Assembly: GCF_006440775.1 (NCBI RefSeq)
Contig: NZ_VFTZ01000012.1
Location: forward strand, 62,001 to 126,000
Direction: 5' to 3'
DNA: 64,000 nt
DNA from: Mesorhizobium sp. B2-7-2
Lineage (GTDB): Bacteria > Pseudomonadota > Alphaproteobacteria > Rhizobiales > Rhizobiaceae
Positions within the stretch are counted from its first letter, which is position 1, and each line of letters starts with the position of its first letter. Shown piece by piece: positions 27,718-37,114 of this stretch. The notes under the pieces are model-generated. The model made no database searches, was not told the origin of the DNA, and worked only from the letters and a program-made list of their open reading frames with translations. A program made the position numbers and the translations under genes.

Positions 27718-28954
27718 CTTCGAGGTCCATATCGATTTGGACGGCCGCACACGCCCGATCGGACTGGCGAGGAGCAATCGCGTCCGGGGAACCGAGACCA
27801 TCCTCTTCGAGTATGACGGAGCATGGCTTGAGGATCCGGACCGCTTCTCGCTAGAGCCAGCTCTTGCTTTGACCCGCGGAGCCTTCGCCCCCCCTGCAGG
27901 TCTTGTGACTTTCGGCTCCATCGGCGACTCAGCGCCGGATACCTGGGGCCGGCGCCTCATGCAGCGCGCCGAACGCCGCCTCGCCGACCAAGAAGGCCGC
28001 GCGGTTCGCACGCTTGTAGAAAGCGACTACCTGCTCAGCGTCGCCGACGAGACGCGACTTGGCGCCCTCCGCTTCCGCTGGGTCGGCGAAGAGATTTTCC
28101 AAGCGCCGATCCGCACGGGCGTTCCTGCTTTAATCGAGCTTGGCCGTTTGCTCCAGATCACCGAACGATCCTCCGAGACGAGGAAACGGATGAAGACTTG
28201 CAGCTCATCTTTGCCCCAGGCTCCTCCCTGGGCGGTGCCCGACCGAAGGCCTCGGTTATCGACCAACATGGTCACCTCTCCATAGCGAAATTCCCGAAGG
28301 AGACCGACGACTACAGTATGGAGACCTGGGAACAGATCGCGCTGCGGCTGGCCGGCCAGGCAGGTATTGCCACGCCTCAACACGAGCTGATCGAGGTCGC
28401 CGGCAAGCCAGTCATGTTGTCGCGACGCTTCGATCGTGACGGTGCGAGCCGCATCCCGTTCCTGTCGGCGATGGCGATGATGGGCGCCAAGGACGGTGAG
28501 CGCGGCAGCTATCCGGAGATCGTCGATGCCCTTGCTCAACACGGCGCCCAGGGGAAGACGGACGCGCATGCCCTCTATCGGCGGGTCGTCTTCAATGTGC
28601 TGGTTTCCAATGTCGACGACCACCTCCGCAATCACGGTTTCCTATGGCTGGGAAAGGCGGGGTGGTCTCTCTCGCCGGCATACGACCTCAATCCCGTCCC
28701 GACAGATCTCAAGGCCCGGGTGCTGACGACGAACATCGATCTCGATGAGGGCACCTGTTCGCTCGATCTGCTTGAACGCGTCGATATTTTTCGCGCTCAC
28801 CCTGCCGCAGGCCCGCGCGATTATCAAAGAGGTCGCGACCGTGACAGCGACCTGGCGCGATACAGCCAAGGCGGTCGGCGCTCGATCGGCGGAAATCAGC
28901 CGAATGGCCAGCGCTTTCGAGCATGACGATCCCAAGCTGGCGCTGGCGCTATGA
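27710..28954 (+). pseudogene. hipA: hipA-like kinase gene with two frameshifts
   Basis: The reading starts at ATG 27710 and follows the HipA family (GDSAPDTWGRRLMQR) until about 28165, where one base is missing; the family sequence continues in another frame with APGSSLGGARPKAS (the Gly-rich loop) and FNVLVSNVDDHLRNHG (catalytic Asn/Asp region) and SPAYDLNP. Near the T5 run at 28787-28791 one extra base moves the frame back, after which ARAIIKEVATVTATW and the end near 28954 follow. One deletion and one insertion, with the rest well conserved, mean recent inactivation or sequencing errors. Confidence 0.8.
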
Positions 28955-30075
28955 CGAGGACCTTCCTCCACAATTTCGATCCGCCAACATTCAGCCCTGT
29001 CGCGGGCGCGACCGTCGACCTCGACGTCTCGGAGATCGAGGACGCCGGGATTCGCGAAGTGTTGCAGACGCCAGGGGCTGCATATGGCGCGTGGTCTATC
29101 CTGGACGCGCTGTTGACGCCAACCGGCGCGGGTACGCCCTTCATCTTCCGGGAACCGCTTGGGCAAGCCCGCGAGGTGAAGGTCGCGCTATCCGGCTTGT
29201 TCGGCCGCTTCGTTGCCCGCGCCTATCTGGAACGCTACTTCAACCTTTCGATCTTCGCGCATCTCGGCAGCCGCATCATCGACCTCGATCGCCGCCGGCA
29301 GGTCAAAGTCACGCGCTTGTCCCGCGGCGATCTGCCCGACTGGATCGCCTGCGCATCCGACCTGTCCTCCTTGACCGTGGCCGAAGCGAAAGGTTGCCAC
29401 GATAATGGCGGCCCGGCCAAAGCGTTGAACCGCGCCTGGGCTCAGGCCGGACGGATAGATATCACCGCTGGAGGCCGCAAGATCACAGTGAAGCGCATTG
29501 CCATCGCGACCCGCTGGGGGATGGCGGCGCCAAATCCGACGGACGCCCACCTCTCAGTCCGCGATCCGATCGATGAAGGCGAGCCGATCAAGCCGGAGGA
29601 GAAAGACGCGCTCTTCATCGGGCTTCTCCGCCTCCATATCGCCAATCTCATCAAGTCGCTTGGGCACGCTGAGCTAGCCAGTGCGCTTCGCGGCCTCACA
29701 CACCAGCCGTTCGCGCGAAGACTCCAAGGGGATCTCCAACGCGCCCGAGCGCTGCTGGATGCCACGTTGGTGAGAGAGCTGGAAAAGGCCACGACCATGG
29801 GCGGACTGATCGGAGGGATCGTCACCCGTGCCGGACCCGTCGCTGACACCGACGTTGCGCCCGCCGATCAGGAGGCGCTCGCTCGCCTCAATCTCCGGCC
29901 GGTCTTCGTCGGCATCGAGCGCGATCTCATCCGTGCCGCTATCGACGCGGAGCTGCAAACCGTTCGCATCCGCCTGACGCAGATAGGGGGTCCCGATGAT
30001 TTTTCTCGGCCTGACCGCGCTGGCGGCTGGATCATCCCGATCGGTGAGGAGCGACGCATCAGAGGAGGCAACTGA
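28951..30075 (+). CDS. Unknown protein with nuclease-like motif, third gene of hipBA operon
   Basis: A 374-residue protein whose ATG overlaps the end of the hipA-like gene (ATGA). I do not recognise a named family. Around residues 130-150 the pattern SDLSSLTVAEAKG has the Asp...Glu-x-Lys arrangement of PD-(D/E)XK nucleases, followed by a Gly-rich turn and a helix with NRAWAQAGR. The C-terminal 200 residues are mainly helical. The overlap implies co-expression with the toxin/antitoxin pair, so it may be an added effector. Confidence 0.6.
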   Translation: MTRTFLHNFDPPTFSPVAGATVDLDVSEIEDAGIREVLQTPGAAYGAWSILDALLTPTGAGTPFIFREPLGQAREVKVALSGLFGRFVARAYLERYFNLSIFAHLGSRIIDLDRRRQVKVTRLSRGDLPDWIACASDLSSLTVAEAKGCHDNGGPAKALNRAWAQAGRIDITAGGRKITVKRIAIATRWGMAAPNPTDAHLSVRDPIDEGEPIKPEEKDALFIGLLRLHIANLIKSLGHAELASALRGLTHQPFARRLQGDLQRARALLDATLVRELEKATTMGGLIGGIVTRAGPVADTDVAPADQEALARLNLRPVFVGIERDLIRAAIDAELQTVRIRLTQIGGPDDFSRPDRAGGWIIPIGEERRIRGGN

Positions 30076-31042
30076 TCCGGTGACCACCGAACATGAGCAT
30101 CGTGGGGAAACGGCCGGCGACACCAGACACGGCACGATTAGGCAGAAAGATGGAACGCAGGAGACTGAACGCGGCCACGCCGCGCTGATGCCCACTATCA
30201 CCACCGACAGGGGACGAAAATTCAGATCGTCTGCCGAAACGTATTCGGCCCCGTCCGGTAGTGTCGTATACCGATACGCTGGGGAAGGCCGCGCCTTGAG
30301 GCCAAAATGGCGGCCGCCCGGGTTCAGGCTAGATACGAAGCCTCGGAGGCTGACATCAGTTATCCGAGGAGTTGTATCGCCAGGCCCCGCTCTCTCCGCC
30401 ATATTATCAATAAAATCAAAAACTTAGAGTAAACTTCCGGAATTTACCCGCCAAAACGCCCATCATGCGGGATGCTATTGATTTAGACGGCATGAGACAT
30501 CCGGCCGGGGTGTCCCATCGAAAAATACGATTCGGCGCGATCCCACCAATGGCTCAACCTGGATGCAATCCGATTTGGGCTGCTGGGACTAGCCGCTCTT
30601 GCCACAAGGACCACGACGATCTGCTGCGCCCCGGTTCGTGTTGTCACCGGCGTAGAGCGGGAGGACAAATTCGGACTCGACCACTCCGGTGAGGTCGCGC
30701 AACTCCTTCCCAGGTTTGTTCTCTTGGGCGCTTCTTGAAGACTTTATCGCAGGCACGCCTAGTGAAGATGCGGGTTGCTCCTCGACTACGAACGCCATGC
30801 GCTCGCGCCCCGTGTAAATGCTGGGGCGTAAGGGGACCATGAGCGTTTGCGATCAACTTCTGCCCTGCAGAGCCCGAGATTTTCGATCTCAAGCCCTTTC
30901 ATCGCATCGCCTGTATAGGTCTACGCCGCGGGCTTCTCGATAGGCACCAGGAACGGCCATTGCGGTGGCCAGCGTCCGAGGCGAATTAAACGACGGAACC
31001 GGGGTTTGCGCTGCGCCAAAAGCAGGCGTGACGGTCCGCGTG
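30076..31042. other. No recognisable gene
   Basis: Nearly 1 kb of sequence with only short frames. No family match, RNA or repeat is recognised. Confidence 0.5.
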
Positions 31043-31465
31043 TCAGAATTCCATGGCCTGTCTTGCGTTCTCCGAAACTGGGAACAACTTGAGACTGCCG
31101 CTGGCATCTACTGGCCGTTTCAACCGGCGGACATGCCGAAAACGCCAGCCAAAGGCTTCGCCTGGCATAGGGCCAGGCACCATATGCTCCGACCTGAGAC
31201 GGCTCCAGCTGGCATGGGTGAACAGTTCGACGTTCACCAGCTCGGCCACGCCGACGAACCCACCCAAGTAGCTTGCGTCGATATCGGGATATCGAAACAG
31301 GGCTTCCAGCTCCGGCTTCTTGCCGGTGTGCAAGATCAACGGCCCCCGGAAGTCGGTCGGCCAGCTTCTCACTTCGATGGTTTTGCGGCCCAGCAAAATC
31401 AGTTCCGCCCAGGGCTGCTTGATGCTGAGTGCTACAAGAAAATTCGGTAGGCCGATAATGGTCAT
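31043..31465 (-). CDS. ASCH-domain protein
   Basis: About 140 residues forming an ASCH domain: ALSIKQPWAELILLGRKTIEVRSW, then LILHTGKK and a C-terminal stretch. ASCH domains are beta-barrel, PUA-like folds that bind RNA or modified nucleotides. The ATG at 31465 shares a base with the stop of the QatC-like gene (TGATG), so it is the last gene of the defence cassette. In this company it may recognise or handle a modified base or nucleotide-linked product; this is inference. Confidence 0.82.
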   Translation of the reverse strand: MTIIGLPNFLVALSIKQPWAELILLGRKTIEVRSWPTDFRGPLILHTGKKPELEALFRYPDIDASYLGGFVGVAELVNVELFTHASWSRLRSEHMVPGPMPGEAFGWRFRHVRRLKRPVDASGSLKLFPVSENARQAMEF

Positions 31466-32760
31466 CAAGGCACCGGAAACGTCTCGATCAACTCGCGGGC
31501 GAAGCGTTGCTCGATGTCAAAAATCTCTGCCATCGTCAGCTTGCCCTGGGAATGTGTAACCGCCTCTCGCACGATCTGCGGCGCTTCGAACGCGAAGCGC
31601 TCGGGTCCATAGGACGATGCGGTGAGCTTTCGTGCCCATGCCAGATAAGCGTCGATATGGATACGCGCATCGCCGTCAGTGAAGTGCGGGTCCTTTTTGG
31701 ATGTCAGATCGACCGCGTGCGGGACATCTCGGCCGCGCAAAGCGGTTCTGCGCACCGCGCAGGGAATGCAAAGTCCGCATGGTTGACCGATGCGCTTGGT
31801 AATGGCGCCGAGCACCTGGCGCGACGCCAGGTTCCAACAGGTCTCGGTTTCGAGGATGGCCTTATCGAACCGCTTGGCACCAAGATGCGCCTTCATCGCC
31901 TCGGCGGCTTCGCGTTTGGTTGTGGTCAAAAACGGGTTCTGAACCGACAACGGTTCGCCGAAGAGGTTTGAGAACAGACCGCTCGCCAAGGTGTGCAGCA
32001 TGGGATGTGCATGGCGGGTCATCCGATAGGTCGCCGCCGGTGGCATCGCGATCGCCAAAGGGCCGTTTTCGAACTGGAGCAACGTCGTGGCGCCATAGGA
32101 ACGCGCGACCAACGCGCCGAGCGCAAGGAACAGGAAAGAGCGATATTGAAACTGCCCGCCGATGCGTCGTCGTCCATTGGACCACGTGCATCCTACCTGG
32201 ACATGGCGTTTGAAAGCGAATTGATCGGCCAACTCCGTTTGCCTTGCCTTGGCGCCATAAAAGGAAGCGAGCGCAGCGTCGGTGTCGTTGCGGCGCAGCC
32301 AGTCCAGCCCGCTGGTGCTGTCGAGGCCCGCCGAAAACAACGCGGTGGTCTGAACGCGATCTGTGTGTGAGCCATTCAACGAAAGCCGATCGAGCGCGTT
32401 CGAGGTCTTTCGCTTGGAGACCGCGAACGTCCATTCAGCGTTGCCCAATAAGCGCAGGATCGCCGTTAGGGCTGCATGGGTTGCGGTCGTCCATGCTGAG
32501 GGTTCGCGCACCGAAACAGCCACCTTTACCGATCGAACGCGCTGGCTCGAAATACGCTTGGGAATATAGCGCTCCACTTCCCAGACGAGGCGCGCCACTT
32601 CCAGGAGATCAAGCGCTCGGGGATCGAGCCCAAGCGGACCGAGGCCGGCCGCGTTGTGCCACTGGATGCTTGCAAGGTCGAGGTCGATGACCTGTGTCTC
32701 CCGCCGCGGCGCCTTGACGATCTCGATATGGGCGGGAATGGTCCGAGGCGTGCTCATCAT
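31465..32760 (-). CDS. qatC: QatC-like QueC-family enzyme
   Basis: A 431-residue protein of the QueC (7-cyano-7-deazaguanine synthase) family in the large form found in Qat defence systems. The PP-loop ATP site is TALFSAGLDSTSG; the zinc-binding cysteines are in CGLCIPCAVRR. The extra N-terminal domain of about 130 residues is absent from housekeeping QueC. QueC activates a carboxylate with ATP; defence-linked relatives have been proposed to attach a deazaguanine-type group to a partner protein. It overlaps the QatB-like gene by ATGA. There is no queDEF nearby, supporting a defence rather than queuosine role. Confidence 0.85.
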   Translation of the reverse strand: MMSTPRTIPAHIEIVKAPRRETQVIDLDLASIQWHNAAGLGPLGLDPRALDLLEVARLVWEVERYIPKRISSQRVRSVKVAVSVREPSAWTTATHAALTAILRLLGNAEWTFAVSKRKTSNALDRLSLNGSHTDRVQTTALFSAGLDSTSGLDWLRRNDTDAALASFYGAKARQTELADQFAFKRHVQVGCTWSNGRRRIGGQFQYRSFLFLALGALVARSYGATTLLQFENGPLAIAMPPAATYRMTRHAHPMLHTLASGLFSNLFGEPLSVQNPFLTTTKREAAEAMKAHLGAKRFDKAILETETCWNLASRQVLGAITKRIGQPCGLCIPCAVRRTALRGRDVPHAVDLTSKKDPHFTDGDARIHIDAYLAWARKLTASSYGPERFAFEAPQIVREAVTHSQGKLTMAEIFDIEQRFARELIETFPVP

Positions 32761-33518
32761 CCGATTACCAGTTTCGAATAGTTGGCACCTATGGTCGCCA
32801 GCAGATCGCCGCTGGCAGCCTTGCGGGTGCGGACGAATTTCTCCTCAAAGCGTTGCTGGATAGCGGCGGCGATCGTATTGGCGGCGCGCTCGACCGACAA
32901 CTCCGACGCCCCGAGGTCTATGCAGGATTCACCGACAATGCTTTTGGCAATGATTTGCCCGAGAAAGCCGCGACGAATGTCATTCGGGTCGGCGAAGCGG
33001 GTCCGATCGAAGGCCACTTCTACCGCTGCCGCATCGCCTCGTTCGGCCACCGCCAGGTTATCGCCCGCAAGGGCGGTTGCAAGAAACGAGCGAAACGCCA
33101 GACCGACGCGGTCGATATGCCTTTCATCGACGGCGTCGCCATGCTCGCGCAAAGCTTGGTCAATCGCCACGTCGCAATAGGCGGTGATCGATCCTGAACC
33201 TTTGGCAACGCCGCTCTGATCCAAGATGCCAGACCATCTTTGCCCTTGCATTGCCCTGCTGAGTTCTATCAACCTGTCGAGCAGTGTGGTCGCAAAGGGG
33301 TCTTGAAATAGCCCCGCCATGAAGCCCGCGCGTCCTCGTTCGCGTAGCAATGCATTGATCTCGCGCGTTAGTCGTGCCTGATCGCCGTCGGCCGTCAGCA
33401 TTCGTGCGATGTCGCGCAGATACGTGATGGCCCGCAACAGGGAACCGCCCGATCCTGCCGACCCGGCGCCTCCGCCGCCGAGCGAGCCGCTGCCGCCCCC
33501 AAATCCCCCCGTTCCCAT
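32757..33518 (-). CDS. qatB: QatB-like protein with glycine-rich N-terminus
   Basis: A 253-residue protein beginning MGTGGFGGGSGSLGGGG, a flexible glycine-rich end followed by a helical domain (about 28-253). This build and the position before a QueC-like gene match QatB of the QatABCD phage defence system. After removal of Met the chain would begin with Gly, a likely target for N-terminal modification by the QatC-like enzyme. Its ribosome site GGGAGGA lies inside the end of the CHAT gene. Neither a QatA-type ATPase of the usual kind nor a TatD-type QatD was found next to it. Confidence 0.75.
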   Translation of the reverse strand: MGTGGFGGGSGSLGGGGAGSAGSGGSLLRAITYLRDIARMLTADGDQARLTREINALLRERGRAGFMAGLFQDPFATTLLDRLIELSRAMQGQRWSGILDQSGVAKGSGSITAYCDVAIDQALREHGDAVDERHIDRVGLAFRSFLATALAGDNLAVAERGDAAAVEVAFDRTRFADPNDIRRGFLGQIIAKSIVGESCIDLGASELSVERAANTIAAAIQQRFEEKFVRTRKAASGDLLATIGANYSKLVIG

Positions 33519-36500
33519 TCAGATCCTCCCTTGCCAGATTTCTTCGGCGGTCCCCCGCTTCCACGGCTCGGGCACCTTGGCGGCCAGGGGGGATTCTAGA
33601 AAAGCGGCCCAAACCGTCCCCCCGGACGCGGTGAGGACATCCAGGCCGGCATGGGTTTTTGCCGCGCGCTGCGCGTCTTCGTCTCCTGTCAGCCCTGGCA
33701 GGCGTCTGATGTCGGCCACATTGTCCTTGAGCAGCTCGATCGCGGTCTCGCGATCCGGCGCGCCCCTTGCTGCCAGACAATCCGCGCAATCTATGCGGTT
33801 CCTTATGACAACCCGTTGCGCCCAGGCATGCTCGAACAAGCGCAATGTCCGAAGCCTGGCGCGCGCATCGTCCCAACTGAACCGGCGATGACCGGTGCGC
33901 ATCTCGTTCCAAGCCAACCTGTCCGCCGCGATGGCTGCGAGAAGCGGATAGCGGCGTTGCGCCTCGCCATCGGACAGTCCGGCTAGAATAAGGGCAGCGG
34001 TCTGATCGTCATTGGCGGCCTCCGCGATGCGTGCCCTAGTGTAGCGAAGTTCCATTTCCACTTCAGCAAGGTGAAGCGCTCGGGCCACCTCGAGGCCCTG
34101 CTGAACAAGTGCTTCGGCGCGGTCGCGGATAACCGGATCGAGCGGACGCATGGCTGGATCGAGAACGCATTCGGCAGCATTGCGGCTGGCCGCCGCAAAG
34201 AGGTGCCCGAAGATTGGATTCGCGAAGGCTGAGGGCCCGACCTCCTTGAGGATCGTGTCATAGACCGCAAGCGCGCCATCATAGTCATGATCAAAATACT
34301 GGCTGATGCGGGCAAGGTTGTTGCGATACTGTGACAACTGGACGGCGGCATCGGCGATACCAGCGTCGACGGCCGCCTGGGCTTCGGCCACCGCTGCCGC
34401 AGCCTCGCGGCGCATCGCTTGTTGCGCTGGCGGTTGCGTGGCGTCAGCCTTGAAACACTCCGACAACATCGCATGTTTTCGCGCCTTTTCGACAGGCGTG
34501 GAAAAGTTACGGCCGCTAAGCATGGTGCGGACCAGTGCGAATTGCTGCAAGACAATGGCGGCTTCGCAGATTGAGAACCACGGGGCGGCGGCGAGCTCGT
34601 CGACCAAGACGCGGCTTTGCGTTGCTTGATCAAACAGTCGTGCCCGATCCGAGATCGACCAGCCAGCGCCAGCCGCAAGCCAAGCGGCATTGATCGCTTC
34701 TGCGGCCTGACTTCCCTCTCTTAGTGAAGCATAGTGACGAACAACTTCGACCAGCGCGCCGAAATCGTGCTCTACCGGCCGATCAAGCAGCATTGTTATG
34801 CAGGAGCGATGGGCTGCATCAACTGTTTCGGACGGCAACAATCGCAGCATGGTGCGCCGAACCGTCTCTGCAAGCACCCGTTGTCCTGCAACGCGTACGC
34901 AAAAGGGATCGAGCCGGGTAAGTCGGGCTGCTTCCACGCCAGTTATGCGCCCGACATCACCCATGGCCAGCGCCCGCTCGGAGACGCTCAGGATAGCCGA
35001 CACCAATGGCTCCGCGCGCACCGCGGCTTCGATCTCTTCGTTGGCCATGTCCATCATAAGCTGATCGATCGCCCATTGCCGGGCCGCGTCAGGGACAGCG
35101 GAACCTGCGACTACCACCGAACTCAGCGCCGCCGCAGTCACAAGCACGTCCCATGCGACCGCTGAATCGGGAACTTCCCCCAGCAAAACGACAATGTCGG
35201 GGATTGCAAGGAGTCGGGCAAGCCCGTTTAGACCTGTGTCCCGAATGGCGGCAATTGCCTGGGCGATCTCGCGATCATGGTGCCGGGGGTCAAGCTGGCG
35301 AAAGGCGTCCTCAGCCCACAACCGCAGGCGTTGATCAAAAGTCGCGCCTGAGCGTGGCAAAACCGGAACGACCGGCCGACCTGTATCACGACGCAGGGCT
35401 GCGCCAACTGAAAGCAGCCGCGCGCGCGATCCCGGATCGATTGACGCGGAACCGGTTACCGCAAAATATCGACCGGGCCGGGTCCAGGTGCGGGCGAGCG
35501 CCGACGACGTCTCATCGATCGGAGCCACCCCGTTTGCAAGCGCGGGAAGTTCGTTGGCGCCTGACAAAAGACGCACTGCCACCCAGGACGCCGGAAACGC
35601 TGGCTCGTCACCCCAGCTGACGGCGTCCACGGGCTCGCTAAGCGACCAGACGGCGGGCGCGGCGTAGTCCATCCGGCCGTCAGAGATCACATCGGCGTTG
35701 AGAGCCGCAGCACGGCTAACGGCGGCCGCCACCTCCAAAGGCTCTCCCGATGCGAAAGATCCCAAAAGCGCCTCGATCATGATGCGTGCCGCGCGCACGC
35801 GGATACGCGAGCGCATGGCGAGGACCGAAATACCCCCGCTTTGGCGCAGCGCTGTTAGCGCCGCACCTCCCTCGACACTTTGGGAGGTCTGCTCATCATG
35901 TTCGCCGAGTGAGCAGGCCCAGAAAATCCAGAACGGCGGCGCCGAATGAGGTGTTGGAAACAATCGTTGCGCTAGCGCGGAAACGGCCATCCAGCCGTCG
36001 TCGCCATCTGCCGTGCGCAGTTGCGGCGCGGGTGCCCTTTGCCCGATGCCGAAGAAGATGACCACATTCGGCCTCAACGTCCGTGCCAGCGCCACTGCTG
36101 CGTCGAGGTCATCAGCGCGAAGCTGGAGCAGGTCGTATTCGTCGATACGGCCGCTCGCGGTAGCGGCTGCCGCAAGGGTTTCAGCAAGGAAATCATGGGC
36201 TGCTTGCGGGTCAAAAGCGCGTTCGGGTCCTGGATGCCCGACCAATGCAAGCACTCTCATACGTTCCGGCACCGCCGCGAACCCGAAGCTGCGATCATCA
36301 TCGACAGTCCGCACGGGCGCGAGCTTGTGGCGGTTGAGCGGACTGATTTCCGCCTGGAACGCTTCCCACGGGACGGCGGATTCCCTGGCGCCCGCGCCGA
36401 TCCTTAAGAAGAGCGGTTCGCGATCCTCAAACATGCGTTCGTCGAGCGCCGCGGCAATCTCGCCTGCTGGAAAAGCAGACCTGAGTGCCAATCTGGAATC

Positions 36501-36650
36501 TCGCGACCAAAGGTCGAACGGGCGGTCCAGGAATGGCAGCCGCAACCAGGGAAGCCCAATGTCGCGATCCGGACCTGCACCCGTCAATCGAATGAAGCGC
36601 CGAAAAAGGTTTGACGGGGAGGAAGCTTCAGCGAGCTTCACGAACCCCAC
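33519..36650 (-). CDS. CHAT-domain protein with altered catalytic histidine
   Basis: A 1043-residue protein. Residues about 75-330 form a CHAT (caspase-like) domain: SAVPWEAF, MRVLALVGHP, the strand RPNVVIFFGIG and FWIFWACSLGE. The cysteine (about 246) is kept, but the usual GHG, which carries the catalytic His, reads GIG (about 201-203), so standard protease activity is doubtful. The rest is helical, with TPR-like repeats likely between 600 and 980. It starts with GTG, overlapping the small membrane protein gene by 13 bases, and the QatB-like gene begins on the next base. I infer an effector or scaffold controlled by the QatB/QatC pair. Confidence 0.75.
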   Translation of the reverse strand: MGFVKLAEASSPSNLFRRFIRLTGAGPDRDIGLPWLRLPFLDRPFDLWSRDSRLALRSAFPAGEIAAALDERMFEDREPLFLRIGAGARESAVPWEAFQAEISPLNRHKLAPVRTVDDDRSFGFAAVPERMRVLALVGHPGPERAFDPQAAHDFLAETLAAAATASGRIDEYDLLQLRADDLDAAVALARTLRPNVVIFFGIGQRAPAPQLRTADGDDGWMAVSALAQRLFPTPHSAPPFWIFWACSLGEHDEQTSQSVEGGAALTALRQSGGISVLAMRSRIRVRAARIMIEALLGSFASGEPLEVAAAVSRAAALNADVISDGRMDYAAPAVWSLSEPVDAVSWGDEPAFPASWVAVRLLSGANELPALANGVAPIDETSSALARTWTRPGRYFAVTGSASIDPGSRARLLSVGAALRRDTGRPVVPVLPRSGATFDQRLRLWAEDAFRQLDPRHHDREIAQAIAAIRDTGLNGLARLLAIPDIVVLLGEVPDSAVAWDVLVTAAALSSVVVAGSAVPDAARQWAIDQLMMDMANEEIEAAVRAEPLVSAILSVSERALAMGDVGRITGVEAARLTRLDPFCVRVAGQRVLAETVRRTMLRLLPSETVDAAHRSCITMLLDRPVEHDFGALVEVVRHYASLREGSQAAEAINAAWLAAGAGWSISDRARLFDQATQSRVLVDELAAAPWFSICEAAIVLQQFALVRTMLSGRNFSTPVEKARKHAMLSECFKADATQPPAQQAMRREAAAAVAEAQAAVDAGIADAAVQLSQYRNNLARISQYFDHDYDGALAVYDTILKEVGPSAFANPIFGHLFAAASRNAAECVLDPAMRPLDPVIRDRAEALVQQGLEVARALHLAEVEMELRYTRARIAEAANDDQTAALILAGLSDGEAQRRYPLLAAIAADRLAWNEMRTGHRRFSWDDARARLRTLRLFEHAWAQRVVIRNRIDCADCLAARGAPDRETAIELLKDNVADIRRLPGLTGDEDAQRAAKTHAGLDVLTASGGTVWAAFLESPLAAKVPEPWKRGTAEEIWQGRI

Positions 36651-36958
36651 CAGGTGCGAATCTGGCGTATCAGGCTCGCCTCGTCCGCGCCTCCCAGATG
36701 CTTCTCCTCAGTCTGTCCCACGACCTGTGTGAGGAGTGCGAACGAACTGGCTCCGTAGGCCAGCGCTTCCTGAGCGGTTCCGGCATGAGCCGCTATCGAC
36801 GCGACCGCACCGATGATCGCCAACAACACCACACTGAACCAATAGTAGCTTGATTTGATATATGACGGCGTCGACTCAAAGCGCTTGCGAATGGCCTTGA
36901 TGATATCCGGCAGAATGCCGCCGACGGCGCCCAGCGCTGCTGTCTCGATGATCCCCAT
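36638..36958 (-). CDS. Small membrane protein, caspase-associated type
   Basis: A 106-residue protein with a hydrophobic N-terminal stretch and a strong membrane segment (YWFSVVLLAIIGAVASIAA), then a second hydrophobic region. The motif SYIKSSYYW before the main segment is also found as EYLKSALYW in the small membrane protein at 44893-45231; both proteins have similar length and order of segments. GGGAGGGAG precedes the ATG. It heads the CHAT-QatB-QatC-ASCH operon and would anchor the complex at the membrane. Confidence 0.7.
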   Translation of the reverse strand: MGIIETAALGAVGGILPDIIKAIRKRFESTPSYIKSSYYWFSVVLLAIIGAVASIAAHAGTAQEALAYGASSFALLTQVVGQTEEKHLGGADEASLIRQIRTWWGS

Positions 36959-36985
36959 AAGCTCCCTCCCAGCTAAACATCCTCT

Positions 36986-37013
36986 ACTATATCTTCGGCA
37001 CTCTGACCAGCAA
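36986..37013 (-). promoter_or_regulatory. Possible promoter of the membrane protein-CHAT-Qat operon
   Basis: On the minus strand TTGCTG (37008-37013) and TATAGT (36986-36991) are separated by 16 bases, resembling a -35/-10 pair. The 5' untranslated part would be about 20 bases. The -35 match is weak. Confidence 0.3.
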
Positions 37014-37114
37014 TTTAAGTCTCAGTGGCGCTGTGTATTAATGCTGTGTCTTTCCGCGAATAGAAGCGACCGAACCTGACTCCACTATATTCTCACATGG
37101 CTCGAAGCGCCGTT

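Noticed and set aside
30405..30440. AT-rich stretch resembling part of the 46-bp element
   Set aside because: Only a short segment matches, with gaps, and no gene of the arginine group lies nearby.
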